From assembly GCF_020740795.1 (NCBI RefSeq), contig NC_067285.1:21906241-21970240 (forward strand): a stretch of 64,000 nucleotides of DNA, in the 5' to 3' direction. The translations under genes and the position numbers were made by a program. Numbering within the stretch: the first letter of the stretch is position 1; every line of letters begins with the position of its first letter. The notes beneath the pieces are model-generated. The model was given only the letters and a program-made list of their open reading frames with translations, searched no databases and had not been told where the DNA came from. The DNA comes from Apus apus (lineage: Eukaryota; Chordata; Aves; Apodiformes; Apodidae). Shown one piece after another: positions 1-12,550 of the stretch.

Positions 1-580
1 AAATTTTGTTTCTCTGCTTTTTAAAATGGAGCACAGAACACTGGGAAAAGCTCCAATTTAACTTTCACCACCAAAGACATCGTAACATTTGGCCATTACT
101 AGCTCTGTTTGAATTTAACTCAAATTAAAGATAAACTTAATGAATCTCACAATATCCATCTTCCTTCCTCGTCATCTCAGTTGAATTCATGGCACAATCC
201 TTGGGGAGATACTAAGCTTTTTCCATTAAGTTCTCAGGTCTTGATTTAAACGGCTATGGATTATTGTCCTAGAATAAGAGTGCTAGACACCAAATCTACA
301 CTGCATGACACTTGAGCCACTTGGGATTACAAAGAGACCAAATAATTTCCTTGGGGAATCTGCTGTCATACCGTATCTTGAAAGATCAGTCTCAAACTGT
401 AGTCTCTTCAGAACAAGGCATCTGTCTGGTCTTGTTTGATAAAATAATGTGCATATCTTGTAGCATGTTGTAGACCTATCAGTTTTAACTGAATCAGCTC
501 TCAAATCATAATGCCCTACCAATTAAACATCAAACCAAGACCAGAGTTATATAATGTTATCACAAAAAGATAAAGTTATT

Positions 581-614
581 AAAAAAAAACACAACACAAT
601 AAAAAACAACACAA
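581..614. repeat. A-rich low-complexity tract with interspersed C
   Basis: An A9 run is followed by ACAACACAAT-type sequence and a second A6 run. The composition resembles the longer A/C-rich tract at 50843-50918 and the complementary G/T-rich tract at 26735-26831. It is simple sequence with no assigned function. Confidence 0.6.
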
Positions 615-1221
615 GGTTTTGCTTTATTCCAACTTAAATATAACTTAATAGTATTCCATAAAGCTTGATTATTTTTGTCAAACTTGCAGTTCTCAATTTT
701 TGGGTTTTGAAAAGAAGCACCCTCTATTCTTTACACAAGTGGGAGTGCAGCATTATAATACACAAAATGACAGAAACATCCAGCACGAGATCCCTTTTCT
801 TTTCCCCAAGAGATTACTCTGGATCTGGGAGACCTCATAAGCAACATTTAATCATCACAGACTCCTGGACCGTTATAAACCATGAAGTACTGTATGTTCA
901 CATCACAAATGTCACTGCCATAATTGGCATGAACTGGCCCCTCCTGGCAGTCTCTGGAAGTCAAAGTTTACAGAGCCTGCGCTTTCCTGTCATCACCAGG
1001 CAGAAGTCCTTTCAATTTAGGACTAAGGCAGGAAGGGTGTATTTTCACTAACAATGTCCCTGGTACAAGTACAAAGGAGTAGATGCAGAAGCAATTAGTG
1101 TCCAAAGTTTTCCACCATCACTTTCGCCAGCACTGAACTCCCTAATAACACCTGTTAGCAGAAAATACTGGTTTTCATTTTTTCATCTCTCAGTCCTCTT
1201 GGTCCAGTGCTTCATCTCCTC

Positions 1222-1246
1222 TGTTTAAACAGTAACTGTTTAAACA
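1222..1246. repeat. Perfect 25-bp inverted repeat (12-bp arms)
   Basis: The left arm TGTTTAAACAGT at 1222-1233 and the right arm ACTGTTTAAACA at 1235-1246 are exact reverse complements around a single A at 1234. Each arm contains the 8-bp palindrome GTTTAAAC. It could extrude as a hairpin or act as a symmetric protein-binding site, but no binding factor can be named with confidence. Confidence 0.85.
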
Positions 1247-2060
1247 TGACCTTGACATTCTTAAGGCAGCTGGTAAAACCTCTCCACTGTAAACCAGCCA
1301 GATTAACATTATTGCATAGGGGATTTTTTTAAAAATACACTTCAACCAAAATTGCCTGAATGTTTATGAGAGGAGAGATGGCTCACAGGACTCTTCAAAG
1401 AACATTGGCAGCAATTTCCTACCCCGAGTAAAAGAAATTAATTAACGCACACATCCTGTTTATCATCAAAAGAAAATCTGGCTCCAAAGAACAATCCAAA
1501 GGAGAAGGCCTGTGAGTGTTTACAAACACAGCCTGAGCCAAGAAGAGCAGCAAGAGGGTATTTGAGAACCACAGTGAAACCACCACCCAGTACCTGGACC
1601 GTCCAGTTTCTGCAGGGTTTATTTCACCCTGTGTGTGATGAACAGAGAGCACACAGTGAGAAAGATGGGCCTGATTCCCCACCCAGAGCAACAGTAAAAC
1701 TGTAACACCCACAAAACCTTCAGGAATAAGTGAAGTAAATAATGTTTCACAATGAGAGAAATTAGGCAGAGAGCAGGACAGTGACTGTTTCATAACCTCA
1801 CAAGAGTGCAGCTGTCACAGAAAAGCAGAAATCAGGTTGCTCCTTCAACATGAGCATAAAAAGCCGCTTTCATATAGATCTTGATTTTGGGTGAAGGTAA
1901 TTCAGTGGTGCCACTCGAGATTTCAGCACAGGGTGCCATTCACAATTAAACACTCCCTAAAACTTTGTTACGCTCCTGCAACACTTTTCTGTGGCGTGGC
2001 TGTGAATGTTACTTCTTTCAGTGTCTCCTTCTGAGTGTATTTTGTTCCTTACATCTTGTT

Positions 2061-2095
2061 AATAAAAATAAAATGCAAAAGAAAAAAAAAAAAAA
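2061..2095 (+). other. Double AATAAA followed by an A14 run
   Basis: AATAAA occurs at 2061-2066 and again from 2067, and an uninterrupted A14 run covers 2082-2095. This arrangement looks like a polyadenylation signal followed by a genomic poly(A) tail, as at the 3' end of a retrocopied transcript. No parental coding sequence is recognised upstream, and chance in AT-rich DNA is a fair alternative. Confidence 0.25.
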
Positions 2096-2969
2096 GATGG
2101 TTCTTGACAGGTTAAAAAAATTACATCCAAGATCTGTCAGTTTGGGTTGGGATCCCCATTAAGAATCCACCACACTGAGTCTGCAGTGACACAGACTTCC
2201 TGCCTTTTAAGGGCAGGAGGCAAATACACCTGACTGTGTGGAAATACAAATATTTGCACATTCTAAAGCCTTCAAAATATGTAAAGGAATTTCTATACTG
2301 CAGAGGAAGGCATTATTTCCATATTTAATGTCCTTATGTTACATTTGAAAAGTACTAACAAAAAATACATCACAGCAGCAGAATACAGTGCTAGCTCATG
2401 GCTCTTTGTCTCATGAATACTTGCAAATCAGAGAAGTGCATGTGAATGCATGAAGCAGAACTGTGTTTCTGGTCACTAAGATGTGGATAAGGTGACTCAT
2501 GCTGAGGTGTGCATTGTACATGCAACTGGGTGCTGTGTCACCTATGTGGATCTATGTACTACAGTGGCATAAACAGGAACAAAAGCAGTCAGATACCATA
2601 AACTGTGCAAGAACAGATGAAAGGCATTTTTACATATTTCTGTCAAGACAAAAAGAAGCCAGAATATGTAAAGGCCAAGGATCTGGAGACAACTAACAAA
2701 GTGAGCTCCCTACAGCAAGAACAGATAGGCTAATGGGTGGGTCAAAGAAAGAGTGACAAAACATTTTTTGATCACGTGAGAAAATAAATGCTGCATTTCA
2801 ATTATGGGCCTAACTTCATTTAGCTTTTGGCTCCAAGTGTGTTTGGAAGAGGATGTGTACTATGTGATCCCATGCAGCTGTAGCGTTGGGCTGTCATTCT
2901 CAAGGGAAGAGAAAGCTCCCTCTAGAAATCACACCTGCTGGCTGTAAATAAAATCGGCAGAACTAACAT

Positions 2970-3023
2970 CTGTCTCAGCTTTCCTATCTGTCTCAGCTTT
3001 GGCACCTGTCTCAGCTCCTAGGC
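2970..3023 (+). repeat. Three tandem copies of an 18-bp unit
   Basis: Copies lie at 2970-2987, 2988-3005 and 3006-3023. All begin CTGTCTCAGCT, and the last 7 bases diverge between copies. It is a short minisatellite-like array of exact 18-bp period with no evident coding role. Confidence 0.85.
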
Positions 3024-6000
3024 AGGCTTGGAGGTAGGTGGAAGCACAGTCCGGACTGTTCTGACTCCACTGGATGGCCTCCAAGCTAGGGCTGGGATGG
3101 TGTTAGTCCAGGAGCTGGGGTAATTCATTTGACAAATGATGCCAGCTGAGGACTTGAAAATCCTACTCCTAGCACATACTTCCCTTCAGCAGGGGGAAAA
3201 GAGGAGTTAAAAACTTATTTGTATTGCATGTAGAAATACTTTTACAGAGTGAAACTCAGGTTTTACAGGCACACAGAAAACTTCTGGAGCTCACATATGA
3301 TACCATTTCTCTTTCTACAATAGGTTGCTTTGAGGATAGCTTCATTTCACACCCATATTTTTTGTCATCAACATAGACACTCTAAGATTTCCTATTTATT
3401 TTCATCTATATCTTCATCCTTTTGTCTAAAGTGTATAATCCTCTTGTTCTCTTGGGATGGTTTGTACTTCTTGGTAACTGAAACAGTTTTTTCAGCATTT
3501 TCTAAAGCAATATTTACCAAGATGGAGATCACAAAGGTGGCTGTAGAAATCACCGGTTTTTGCAGCACACGTGACTTTCTAGTACAACTGACAACAGACC
3601 TGTTTTGTTTTTTTTTTACTAGGGGTAATGTTTGGGGTTTTTTCTCAGTTTTGAGCTATGATTCTCAATACAGCTGATTTAGAGATGCAGCCTTCTTACA
3701 GACACCTTGTGCATTAAATGTCCTTGCTTGTCTGTTTCCACCAGCTAACAGACAGAAATTTATCTAATTGCCAGAGACTAGAATCTGGCCTCTTGTGTTT
3801 GGAATGTCTTTTACTAGCTAAAACTTTGCTAATTACAAGTGTTGTATTAAGTGAAAAGGATATTTTTATTCTCAATGGTTTCTGGTAGCCACAAGTCTAC
3901 TACCCTGCTGTTTTAGCATAATGTTTTACTCAAACGCACAACACACGGTGCTTCTAGCCTTAGGCCAGTGTAAATGTGAGGCTCAAAACCAACAATATTC
4001 AGAATTCAAGTTTCCAGCATAACTTCTGCCAATGCCAACACAGGCCAACCATCAACAAGGTCCTGCATATACTGGCCTAGTGTGCAAACCTGTTCATGTC
4101 AGTGGCTTCTGAAACCATTTTAGGGAGAGGAGCAGAGGAGAAGCAACATTTGGGACTTGCCTGCAGCTTTCATCACTGCCTTAGAAGTGAACATGACATT
4201 TGGGAATGATACCTGTGGAGACCCATTCCCATGTGAGTTCATTCAGCACAAGTGAGAGGGAGAAGCAGCACTGCGGAGTACTTAGTCCATGAAGGCCAGC
4301 CCATAGTGTACACAAGAAGTTTTGTAGCAGTAAAGATATAAGAAGCAGCAAAAAAAAAAAAAAATAAACAAGCTATACACAGTTAAAACAGACACGAGAC
4401 ATCAAGAGAAAGGTGAGGAAAAGAAAAAGTTTCAGCAACTACAGGAACAGTCCTGCTACTGCTGACTCAAAAAGAGGCCTCTCTGTGAGACACAGAAATG
4501 CACTGCCAATGCAATTTAGCATTTCTAAAACAAGCATTGGTATGGCAATATCTTAGATCCTACAGATGGCAGTAAAAAGGGCACATCATCAGGAGATTAC
4601 AGTACACAAAACTATGAAAGATGGTCCAAACCACATGGCTTCAGGTTTCTTCTTTAACTGTCAAAGAATATTAGCAGAAAGCAGAGGAGCCTTGGCTGAA
4701 CTGTGTGCTGCACTGGGAGAGATTTTATCACCAGTCAGGTGTTTGGGATGCTCAGACATCCTCAAGGAAGCACTACCAAGAGACACCCAGCAGCAGCAGG
4801 TCCCTGGCCAAGTCTGACTGTGAGCGCTCACTGTGAGGATAACTAACTTACCTGCAACCCTGGCTACAACTGGATAACTGAATATGTTAATCTCTCCCAG
4901 GTGTAAAGATCCCAGCTGTCTTGACTGCCTGAGGATTAAAACCACATCCACAACAATAACTTTAGACTATTTAATCCTGGGGTTTAATTATCTAAGAAAA
5001 CACTTCCAGTTTAAGGAGTTATGAATTACCCACATTAAAAAACTGTGTTCCTTTCAATGAGCTTCATCTGTGTGTCTTACTCTTGACAACTTCTGCTTCT
5101 GTTGTAGCCTGCACCTGTAAAATCCTCCTTGTGCTTATTTGCTAGTGTTCCCTTACAATAGGATCCTGAAGCAGGTGACTCTGCCTTCTCATCATAAATC
5201 ATTTCCTCTACTGAATAGTTATTGTGCCTTCTTGGAGGCAAGCAGAGTTCTTTGGAGATGGGCTACTTATTTGCACAGGTCAGCAAGTATTTACATAGTG
5301 ATGTACAACAATTAAATGATATTATAAAAGAGTTGCAAGAATAAGTAATGTCTGGTCATCGTTACATAGGCAGAACTCCTAATCAAGGCAAAAAACTATT
5401 TAGAGAAAGAGCTGGGAAGAAATTTCTCTCTCTTTCTGTGTTGTTTATCTCAGTGGAGAAATCCAAAACCACCATTTAGATTCAGTGTCTTAGGTTTAAA
5501 GAGATTTTTAGCACTTTTGAAATTCTCTCTATCACTCAGTATTTTTTTAGCTATTTAAAAGAGAATTGACATATCCATTAATATATTTGAGGAAAATACC
5601 AGATTTATATAGGACGAAGTTCATATTTTCAAATTTGATTTCTAATAATCTAATTAAAACAGTCTTTTAATATTACATATAAAAGGAAGGGGGAAAAACA
5701 CAGTGAAAATGTGGAAGCATACCCCACATTTCCATCATAATTCACTTAAGTAATTTTTCCTGAAAATTACTGCAGGTTTAGTGTCAGGCTGGGCAAGCTA
5801 CAAGGTACTAATTCCTTTTGTGTCCATCTCAGAAAGCTCCTGCTGCAAAACTTTTCTAAACACATTTCTAAAACAAACCAACCTACCTTAATTATTGGTT
5901 TCTTCTGCTTTTCAGAAAATACTTATACCGTACCATGTTTGTATATAAACAGTGACAGAGGAGAAATCAAAAACCCAAAAGCATATCCTACAGCACCCAG

Positions 6001-7589
6001 GAGAAGTCTACTGTGAATTATGGTTTTCCAGGCTGAAGGTGCTGCTTGCTTGTGTCACACTACAGGCAGGAGAATCTCTAACCACTGGTTTTAACAGTTT
6101 GCCTAGACAACCTTTGCTAAAAGCTCCATCTCAGAGGGTATCTCTATAGGGTTTCTTCAAATAGGTCTCTACTAGGAGAGGTTAACAAAGGGATAATCAA
6201 CATGCATATATAGCATAGCAAGAAAAAAAAAGACAAAAAAAGACTTCAAATACATCTACAGGAAAAGAAGACAAAAATGAAAGCATTTACTTAATTAGCT
6301 CAAGTAATGGCCCCACTGTTAATGAGTACAGGAAGTGAAAAGAAGCAGACCAGATCCTATAGGGAGGTATTCCAGTGTAAGAGAAATTCTTGAAAAACAC
6401 ACAGCAGCTCGCACTTGAGAAATACAGCTGATCATGGTTACTGTAATTAGACAAGCACACACTGCCCCCAGAAGGCAGCATCCCATACCTTTCCACTGTT
6501 GCTTTTTGCCACTGCTTCACGTTTGCCTGCACTAACATTTATTGTGAATAAATGTCGAGATGCTTGGGGGGAAAATAAATCCCAGCTTCATGTATGAAGT
6601 GATGGACTGTGAGCTGCACATTATTATTCAAAAGTAAGAAGGGCAACAAGGGTAGCCAAATATATGAAATTGTGCTCTAACAGAGATGATTAAGTAAACT
6701 GGTACTCTTCAGATTAGAAAGGAAAAAAATGACAAGTGATGTGAAACTTGCATATAAAATAACTTTACATTATGAAGCTAGTTCTGGTATTTTCCCCTAG
6801 AAATTCACTTACTCAGGTAGTTTTAGACTTGCTAGGCTAATAGCTAATAGCTCTTGGAACAACTGAGTGACATGGTCCTTAAGAGTTCCTCACAACTCTG
6901 CTGCCACCTTGGGCTCCCAAAGAGTACATCAGGGCCCTACAGAAACACACTGCTCCCCAAGTGGTCTGCCCCAACCTCCACGGACTCATAAGCAGCACTC
7001 ACCACCATTCCTGTCCCATAGCCTGAGCCTTGGACTGAGAAGTTGGCAGGAACTGAGGAGAACTGAGCTGGTGCTTTCTGAAGGAGTCTGGTAAAATCTC
7101 ATGACCCTGTGCAGGCTCTGAATGCTTCCTCTGGCCGTCACCTGGGTCTGCTCAGGCTGATGACAACCCTCAGCAGCCCTTGGGAGAACCCAGGGAGCCC
7201 ATCCAAAGATATCTAACTGGCTTCCACCTTCAGAGGAATTTTTTTGCATGATCTTCTCACTTGGTTTATATTTCTTGATATATTACTTTCCTCTGAAGCC
7301 TGTAAGAGCTCTGGAGGCTTTTCTGACCTTCTTCTCTGCAGAATTCTCATCTACAGTAACACAGTTCCCATTGCCATTTCCTAACAAGCTTAAAATTTTG
7401 AAATCTGCCCTCACAAGAGTCTTTGCTGGCTTTTTGCAGGCCTTAGTGCTTTCATAAATCCACTGATCAGTAACAGTGCAAGCAGCGCTGCTAGAACAGC
7501 AGAGGGAAGAGATCCAGAGGGATGCTGGTCATAAACACGAGAGCAGTCTGAGAAGTCCGAAAGCAAATACCTTCCATACACCTGGAAGA
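3024..7589. other. Non-coding AT-rich DNA, no gene seen
   Basis: Only short open frames without recognisable domains are present. An A15 run covers 4350-4364. No transposon, RNA gene or splice-supported exon could be identified. The region from about 6880 to 7240 is somewhat GC-richer but has no clear promoter motif. Confidence 0.55.
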
Positions 7590-8130
7590 GCGATGGAAAC
7601 ACTCCGAGGCGAGCGGGCAGCGCACCCGGCATCAGATTCCTTGAGGGAGTAGAAAGCGGGGCGGGGCTAGGCCGGGAGGCCGCTGCTGGGTGGAGGGCAG
7701 AGCCATCAAGGGAGTTGTTTTTATGGGCACAGTATTCAAAATCTGACAGGGCAGAGACTTCTTTTTGAGTTGCCCTCCTCATCAGTCTGAGAAATTTTAC
7801 TCAAAAATTTTAAGGACGCAACCTGTTGAAACTCGTTCAGAACGTACTCTGACAGAATCGTTTAAAATAAGTTCACTGGGTTTATGCAGGCTGTACAAAT
7901 GACAGTGGTTGGGGTTTTCTGCAGCTCAGCTCCTCTCCCCGCCAGAGCGCTCCGCTCCGCTCCGCCCGGGGTGCCCGCGGGAGCGGCTGGGCGCGGTGCT
8001 GCCCTCCCTCACCCGTTTCGCACAGTCTTAATTCCAGCAGTGCCCCAGCAAGCGATCAACAAATCTAATCGAAATTGGGAGTCTCCCGCAGACTCAACAA
8101 CGTGGAGGAATTGATCAAAGCGTGAAGAAG
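7590..8130. promoter_or_regulatory. Orphan CpG-rich island, possible promoter
   Basis: CpG dinucleotides are dense in two blocks, about 7600-7700 and 7925-8015, and remain frequent between and after them, unlike the CpG-poor surroundings. The left block holds a tandem GC box (GCGGGGCGGGGC at 7656-7667). The right block holds three tandem TCCGC units around 7950-7966 beside a CCCGCGG core. No TATA box and no strong consensus splice donor was found in either direction, so neither transcription start nor strand can be set. It could be a promoter for an unannotated or alternative transcript, an unmethylated enhancer, or a local GC-rich patch. Confidence 0.45.
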
Positions 8131-11100
8131 TTCATAGAAATAATACAACATGAGACATGGCACATTTCTGCAACAACATCCAGTTTAAATGTTAACAGGC
8201 TGCTGGAGCTCATAGTTCTTGAAAGTTGTTTTAAAATAAAAGAAACTTTACTTTTCAAATAAAGGGATTAGTTTGGGAACAAAGGTGCCTTGCAAAAGCT
8301 GTGCCCAGTATTACAACACCAATGCCATCAGACAATTTCAATTCACAAATACAAGCCTGGAGCTGTCAGATTTTCAGCTGCTGGCTCCACAGTGGCCTCA
8401 GATGAGCCCTACACGTCTTGCTGCTATCTCTTCGCAAGATGCTGGTAGCACTTATCTCTCCTATAAATCACACACAGAGCTATGACTGACAACTGGTATT
8501 TAAAGAATGAAGACTTGTTAACAGTCACTGAAGTTCTGCCAACTAACAACCCCACAAATTCACTCTGTTCTTGCATGCGTGTACTCATTTAGCTAATGAA
8601 TATCAATCAGTGTGTGGGATTAACTGGACAAACCTGTATCCAGTGAGAAATTAATACTATTCAGGATGTGCATCCCTCTCAGCAATCCATGATTAATACT
8701 TGTTTGTAGCAGAGTTTATGCTTTTCATAAGTTATAGAATAATAAGACCGAGTTTGCTCAGTTAACTTAATTTTTCTAAATTCAGTACTCGAGGTTGTGG
8801 GTCCCCAGGTGGCTTGCAAAGGACAAACAAAAAATTGGGAGAAAATCACTTTTGCTGTGTGCATCCCCGTTGCAAACAGAAGGAGGGGCTGTTGTTTGCA
8901 GTTTAGAGTTTCCAGGACTGTTCACCATGGCCAAGGGAAATGTTTACTACAGCTCTAATGTGTTACACACTGTTGATTTTAATTGCTTTTAAAAATGTGA
9001 AGACAACTGTGATATTTGGAAGAGGCGAGCTGCACTAATAAGCTGTATTCTATAGCAGATCTAGTTCACACTGTGCCATGCAGGCTTCTATGTAAAATTT
9101 TGCCAGTAGCCTGGGAAGCAGAGAAGGAAAGGAAGATGGAAGAGGTCTATGTCCTTTCTTATAGGATCATACAGTAAAAGCAGCTATCTATAGCTACACA
9201 GCTATCGAGCTACTACGTTAAACCTTATTGTGAGCAAAAGCAACATTTAACATCAGATTTAGCAAAAGTTATTTGGTCAGATTAAGAACTATCTTGGGAA
9301 TTAGTGCCTTGGTACTTGTGTTAGCAATATATCTTGGTTGAAGGCTCAGAGGGGTTCCTCAGATCTTTGGGAGCACTCCAGTTCCAGACTAATGTTAATC
9401 CAGAGGCTGTTCCCAAAAGATTTCATACCCTGGTCCCAGCTGGTGAAGTAGGAAGGAAATTCATTACTTCCTTCCGCTGGGAAATTGGTATTCTGGGATT
9501 CTGACTCACCTAGAAGTGGGTTGGAGGTGCTGATTACAGCTGGGGGCTCTTGAGAGATAGGAAATGGTGGAATTTACTTAATCCAGCCCCTTGGAATCCA
9601 AGTGCGTAAGGCTTCTTCCTGGGGCTTGTATGGAGTCTCAACCCCAAATGTGTGTGCTTTTCTCACTAGCAAGAGATGAGCCAAGTAAGAATGACATTTC
9701 AGAGAGTTAGGAAGGTTTGCCTCAGCAAAGCTGTACAGCACAGACTGTTTGCAAGTGCTACGTGCCAGGGCCCTGCATACACCTCCCTTGCCCCTGGGTT
9801 TAGCTGTCTGTGCTCCATGTGTGGACTGACAGGGCTTGGCTGTTACCTGGGATCAGACTGGGAAACCAGGCCCTGCTGTGCTTTTGCTTAGAAGCAGCGC
9901 TGGAGCCGAGACCCTCAGCCCTGGGCCTTGCCCAAGCTATGTTGAAGGTAGGCACAAGCATGGTGTCCTCCCTCCCTGCCCCACTGATCTCCTGGGCTGA
10001 CCTCAGACATGCCCCTACAGGCTCACCTGGCAGCTGGGTGCTTGGCTGAGGCTGGTTACCCGGCCCTGCTCGCCATGCTGGCGGGCTGCAGTCTGGCTGG
10101 TGCGGGCACAGCCCCGCCTGCCCTGGGGTGAGTCCCTGCTGCCAGCTCTCCTCCCCCGGGGAGCACCTGCTCCTGCTGCTCCCTGGTATTCCAGGCTTCA
10201 GAATAGCCCCATTCCCTTCTCACAAAGGGATCAGAGATGCAAGAAAAGGGTTTCCTGATTATTTTTTGTCTTGGACATACTAATATATTCGACTGTTTGG
10301 GGTGAGCAGAAATGCCTTCACACTTCTATACCTATGATGACCTAGCTTAAACTAGATTGTGAATGAATTAAAAAAATACTGTGTTCATATGGAAGGTTTT
10401 CCCAAAAACTCTGCTCTTACAAGGCAGCTGCCTATCTGAGCCTAACAAATGCACTAACTGTATCTGAGAAATACACAATGAAACTTCCTGTAATCTAAAA
10501 TGGAGACTGCCGAGTGCTTTCGGCACACCCCTCACCAGCAGCTCCTCACGGCACACAGCGAGCTGGTGTGCTGCAGAGCTCTGTAGAGGTGCAGTGTGTA
10601 CAACCCCTGACTCACCAAGACAGTCCCAAGTCAGTTGGAAACAAACCTGCCTTGCCCATGACACTTTTAGAGCTCAGGACAATAAATACACTGCCCTGAC
10701 ATCTGGGCCATATTTGCCACCCTTTTCTAATGAACACCAACTCACATTCACCTTGTGTCATTCAACCCCAGGTAAACACACTCAGAACAGAAAGCAAAGG
10801 TGTAGCCCACTGTTGTAGGCAATGCGTTATATACTATCTAAAGAAGAAAATACAGGCAGAAAATCCTTTTCCCTGTCTAAATAAGGAGATACTTGCTGTC
10901 ACTAGGCAGCACAGAGGTAAGATTCAAAACAAATCTACTACCAGCTAACCATTTAGACATAGACATATTACTTCACTTGGCTCATACTTTTTGAGGGAAG
11001 ATCAGATCCCCTGTTTCTCTTGTGTTTGTACAGTAATTAGCACAATGGGGCTTGGACCTATAATCAATGTTCCTATGGCTATTCAATAGCTGAGGCATTT

Positions 11101-11303
11101 AAGAGATCTCAAAACACTGCCCACTGCAACTGGCAAATAACCTCACTGGTTGTCCCAAAGCCAGCTAAGAACTGGATAGGTCAGGGATTGTAACTTTGAA
11201 AGAAAGGTAAAGGCACAGGGGTAGGATAGTTTTGTGCTGTGCCTACACCCTTTGTTATCTGAATGAAAAGAGAAAGCTTTAGACTACTTGTTCTGTTTGT
11301 TCT
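8131..11303. other. Non-coding DNA with a GC-richer patch at 9.9-10.2 kb
   Basis: No domain-bearing frame is seen. The 9900-10190 stretch is richer in G and C and contains GGGTGAGT, a good splice-donor match, with GTGAGT at 10128-10133. It follows a short frame from an ATG at 10075. This is not enough to call an exon. The rest is ordinary AT-rich sequence. Confidence 0.5.
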
Positions 11304-11336
11304 GTTGTTTTTTTTTTTTAAAAAAAAAAAAACAAC
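11304..11336. repeat. T12-A13 palindrome flanked by GTTG/CAAC
   Basis: GTTG at 11304-11307 is followed by T12 (11308-11319), A13 (11320-11332) and CAAC (11333-11336). Together they form a nearly perfect 16-bp-arm inverted repeat with one extra A. Such tracts are prone to slippage and to cruciform formation. Confidence 0.85.
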
Positions 11337-12529
11337 CCAAAGACATGAATTACCATATTAACATAAAGAGAGAATGATGGAATATAGAATAAGCTTTGTT
11401 TTTCAAGTACTTTAACTTAAAAAAAACCCTTTTGGGTAAATATAGTAGTCACAAAACAAAACTTTACAATATTAATGTAACCCAGAGAAAAAAAAAGTGT
11501 TATTTTGTGCATACCTATAATACACTGAAATAATCTCAGCCACAGCATGATGACCGGTTGCTGAGATTTACCATATTACTAGTTTTACACTGATTTACTA
11601 ATTTTTGATACTTATACTTTTATAATACATTTTGGTGTTTCTGAGGCCAAACATTTTGTTTCCAGTGTTGTCTCTAACTAGGCATAGCTGAATTATGTGT
11701 CTGATTAAAAATTAAATACACTGCATGGAGTATTTCCATTATGGCTTCAGCCTCTGCCTAATAGCACTTTTTTTTTCTTAGTACAAAATGTTTTTTTGGT
11801 TTCCTTGAAGAAATCTCGTGACAGAGGTGAGAACAAAGATTAAATTATCCAAATCAAGATGCTCAAAAGCAAAAATACAAGAACCTCAATATAAGGATCC
11901 TTAGAAAAGTAATGCTTTAATTTGCTGGAGAACAAGCATTAAGAACAACAGATTAAGGGGACCTGCTGAGCCTCAGATTTTGTCCCTAATTATTGAAGGA
12001 AGCCACTTTGGAATACCCTGTTTCTTTAAATGACCAGTTTTCTCTGTGAGCAGTGACAGGATTTTTGCCTTATCATTTTGGAAGGTGCTCCAAACCAATA
12101 GCTGTGATTGTAGGAAAATTCCTTTCAATTTGCAGCCCAAACATACTCACAACCAGTGGACACTGTCTGTACAGTCAGTTCTAGGGGTTCTCCCAAGTGA
12201 CATTTATGGCATAAATAGCTTCTGCCATGTAAATGCCCATATAGCACATAGATCTTTTCCACCTGGTCATCTTTGTGACCTAAATAAGCCTTCAAATCTC
12301 TTCAAACAGCAGCGTACCCTCTACTCATTTGGTGCCCAGCACCTTACAAGCTCATCTACATCCCCTTGTTTAGTGGTTTTCAGTTTCCTTGGATCCTCTT
12401 GTCTTGTCTCTGTAGTTTTCAGCTTTTTGCCTGAGTGAGGGAGGCACACAGTATTAGCAGATTCACCAGCTAGGGGCAAAGGGAAGAAGGAAGCCTCCTC
12501 CCAGCCTCTAGCTTTATGCTAGGCCTTTA

Positions 12530-12550
12530 ACCTCCTCTCAGAGAGGAGGT
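12530..12550. repeat. Perfect 21-bp inverted repeat (10-bp arms)
   Basis: ACCTCCTCTC at 12530-12539 and GAGAGGAGGT at 12541-12550 are exact reverse complements around one A. One arm is pure pyrimidine apart from its first base, the other pure purine apart from its last. No function is assigned. Confidence 0.85.

Larger units (their letters stand above)
1..2969. other. Non-coding AT-rich DNA, no gene seen
   Basis: No reading frame here has a recognisable domain or convincing splice structure. The stretch holds an A-rich tract with interspersed C at 581-614, a perfect palindrome at 1222-1246 and an A14 run at 2082-2095 preceded by two AATAAA hexamers; these are listed separately. I see nothing else that can be assigned. 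Confidence 0.6.

Noticed and set aside
7411..7782. 124-codon minus-strand frame with a hydrophobic segment near its C-terminus
   Set aside because: It overlaps the CpG-rich island, matches no known protein, and has neither a promoter nor good splice context. The hydrophobic stretch alone is not evidence.
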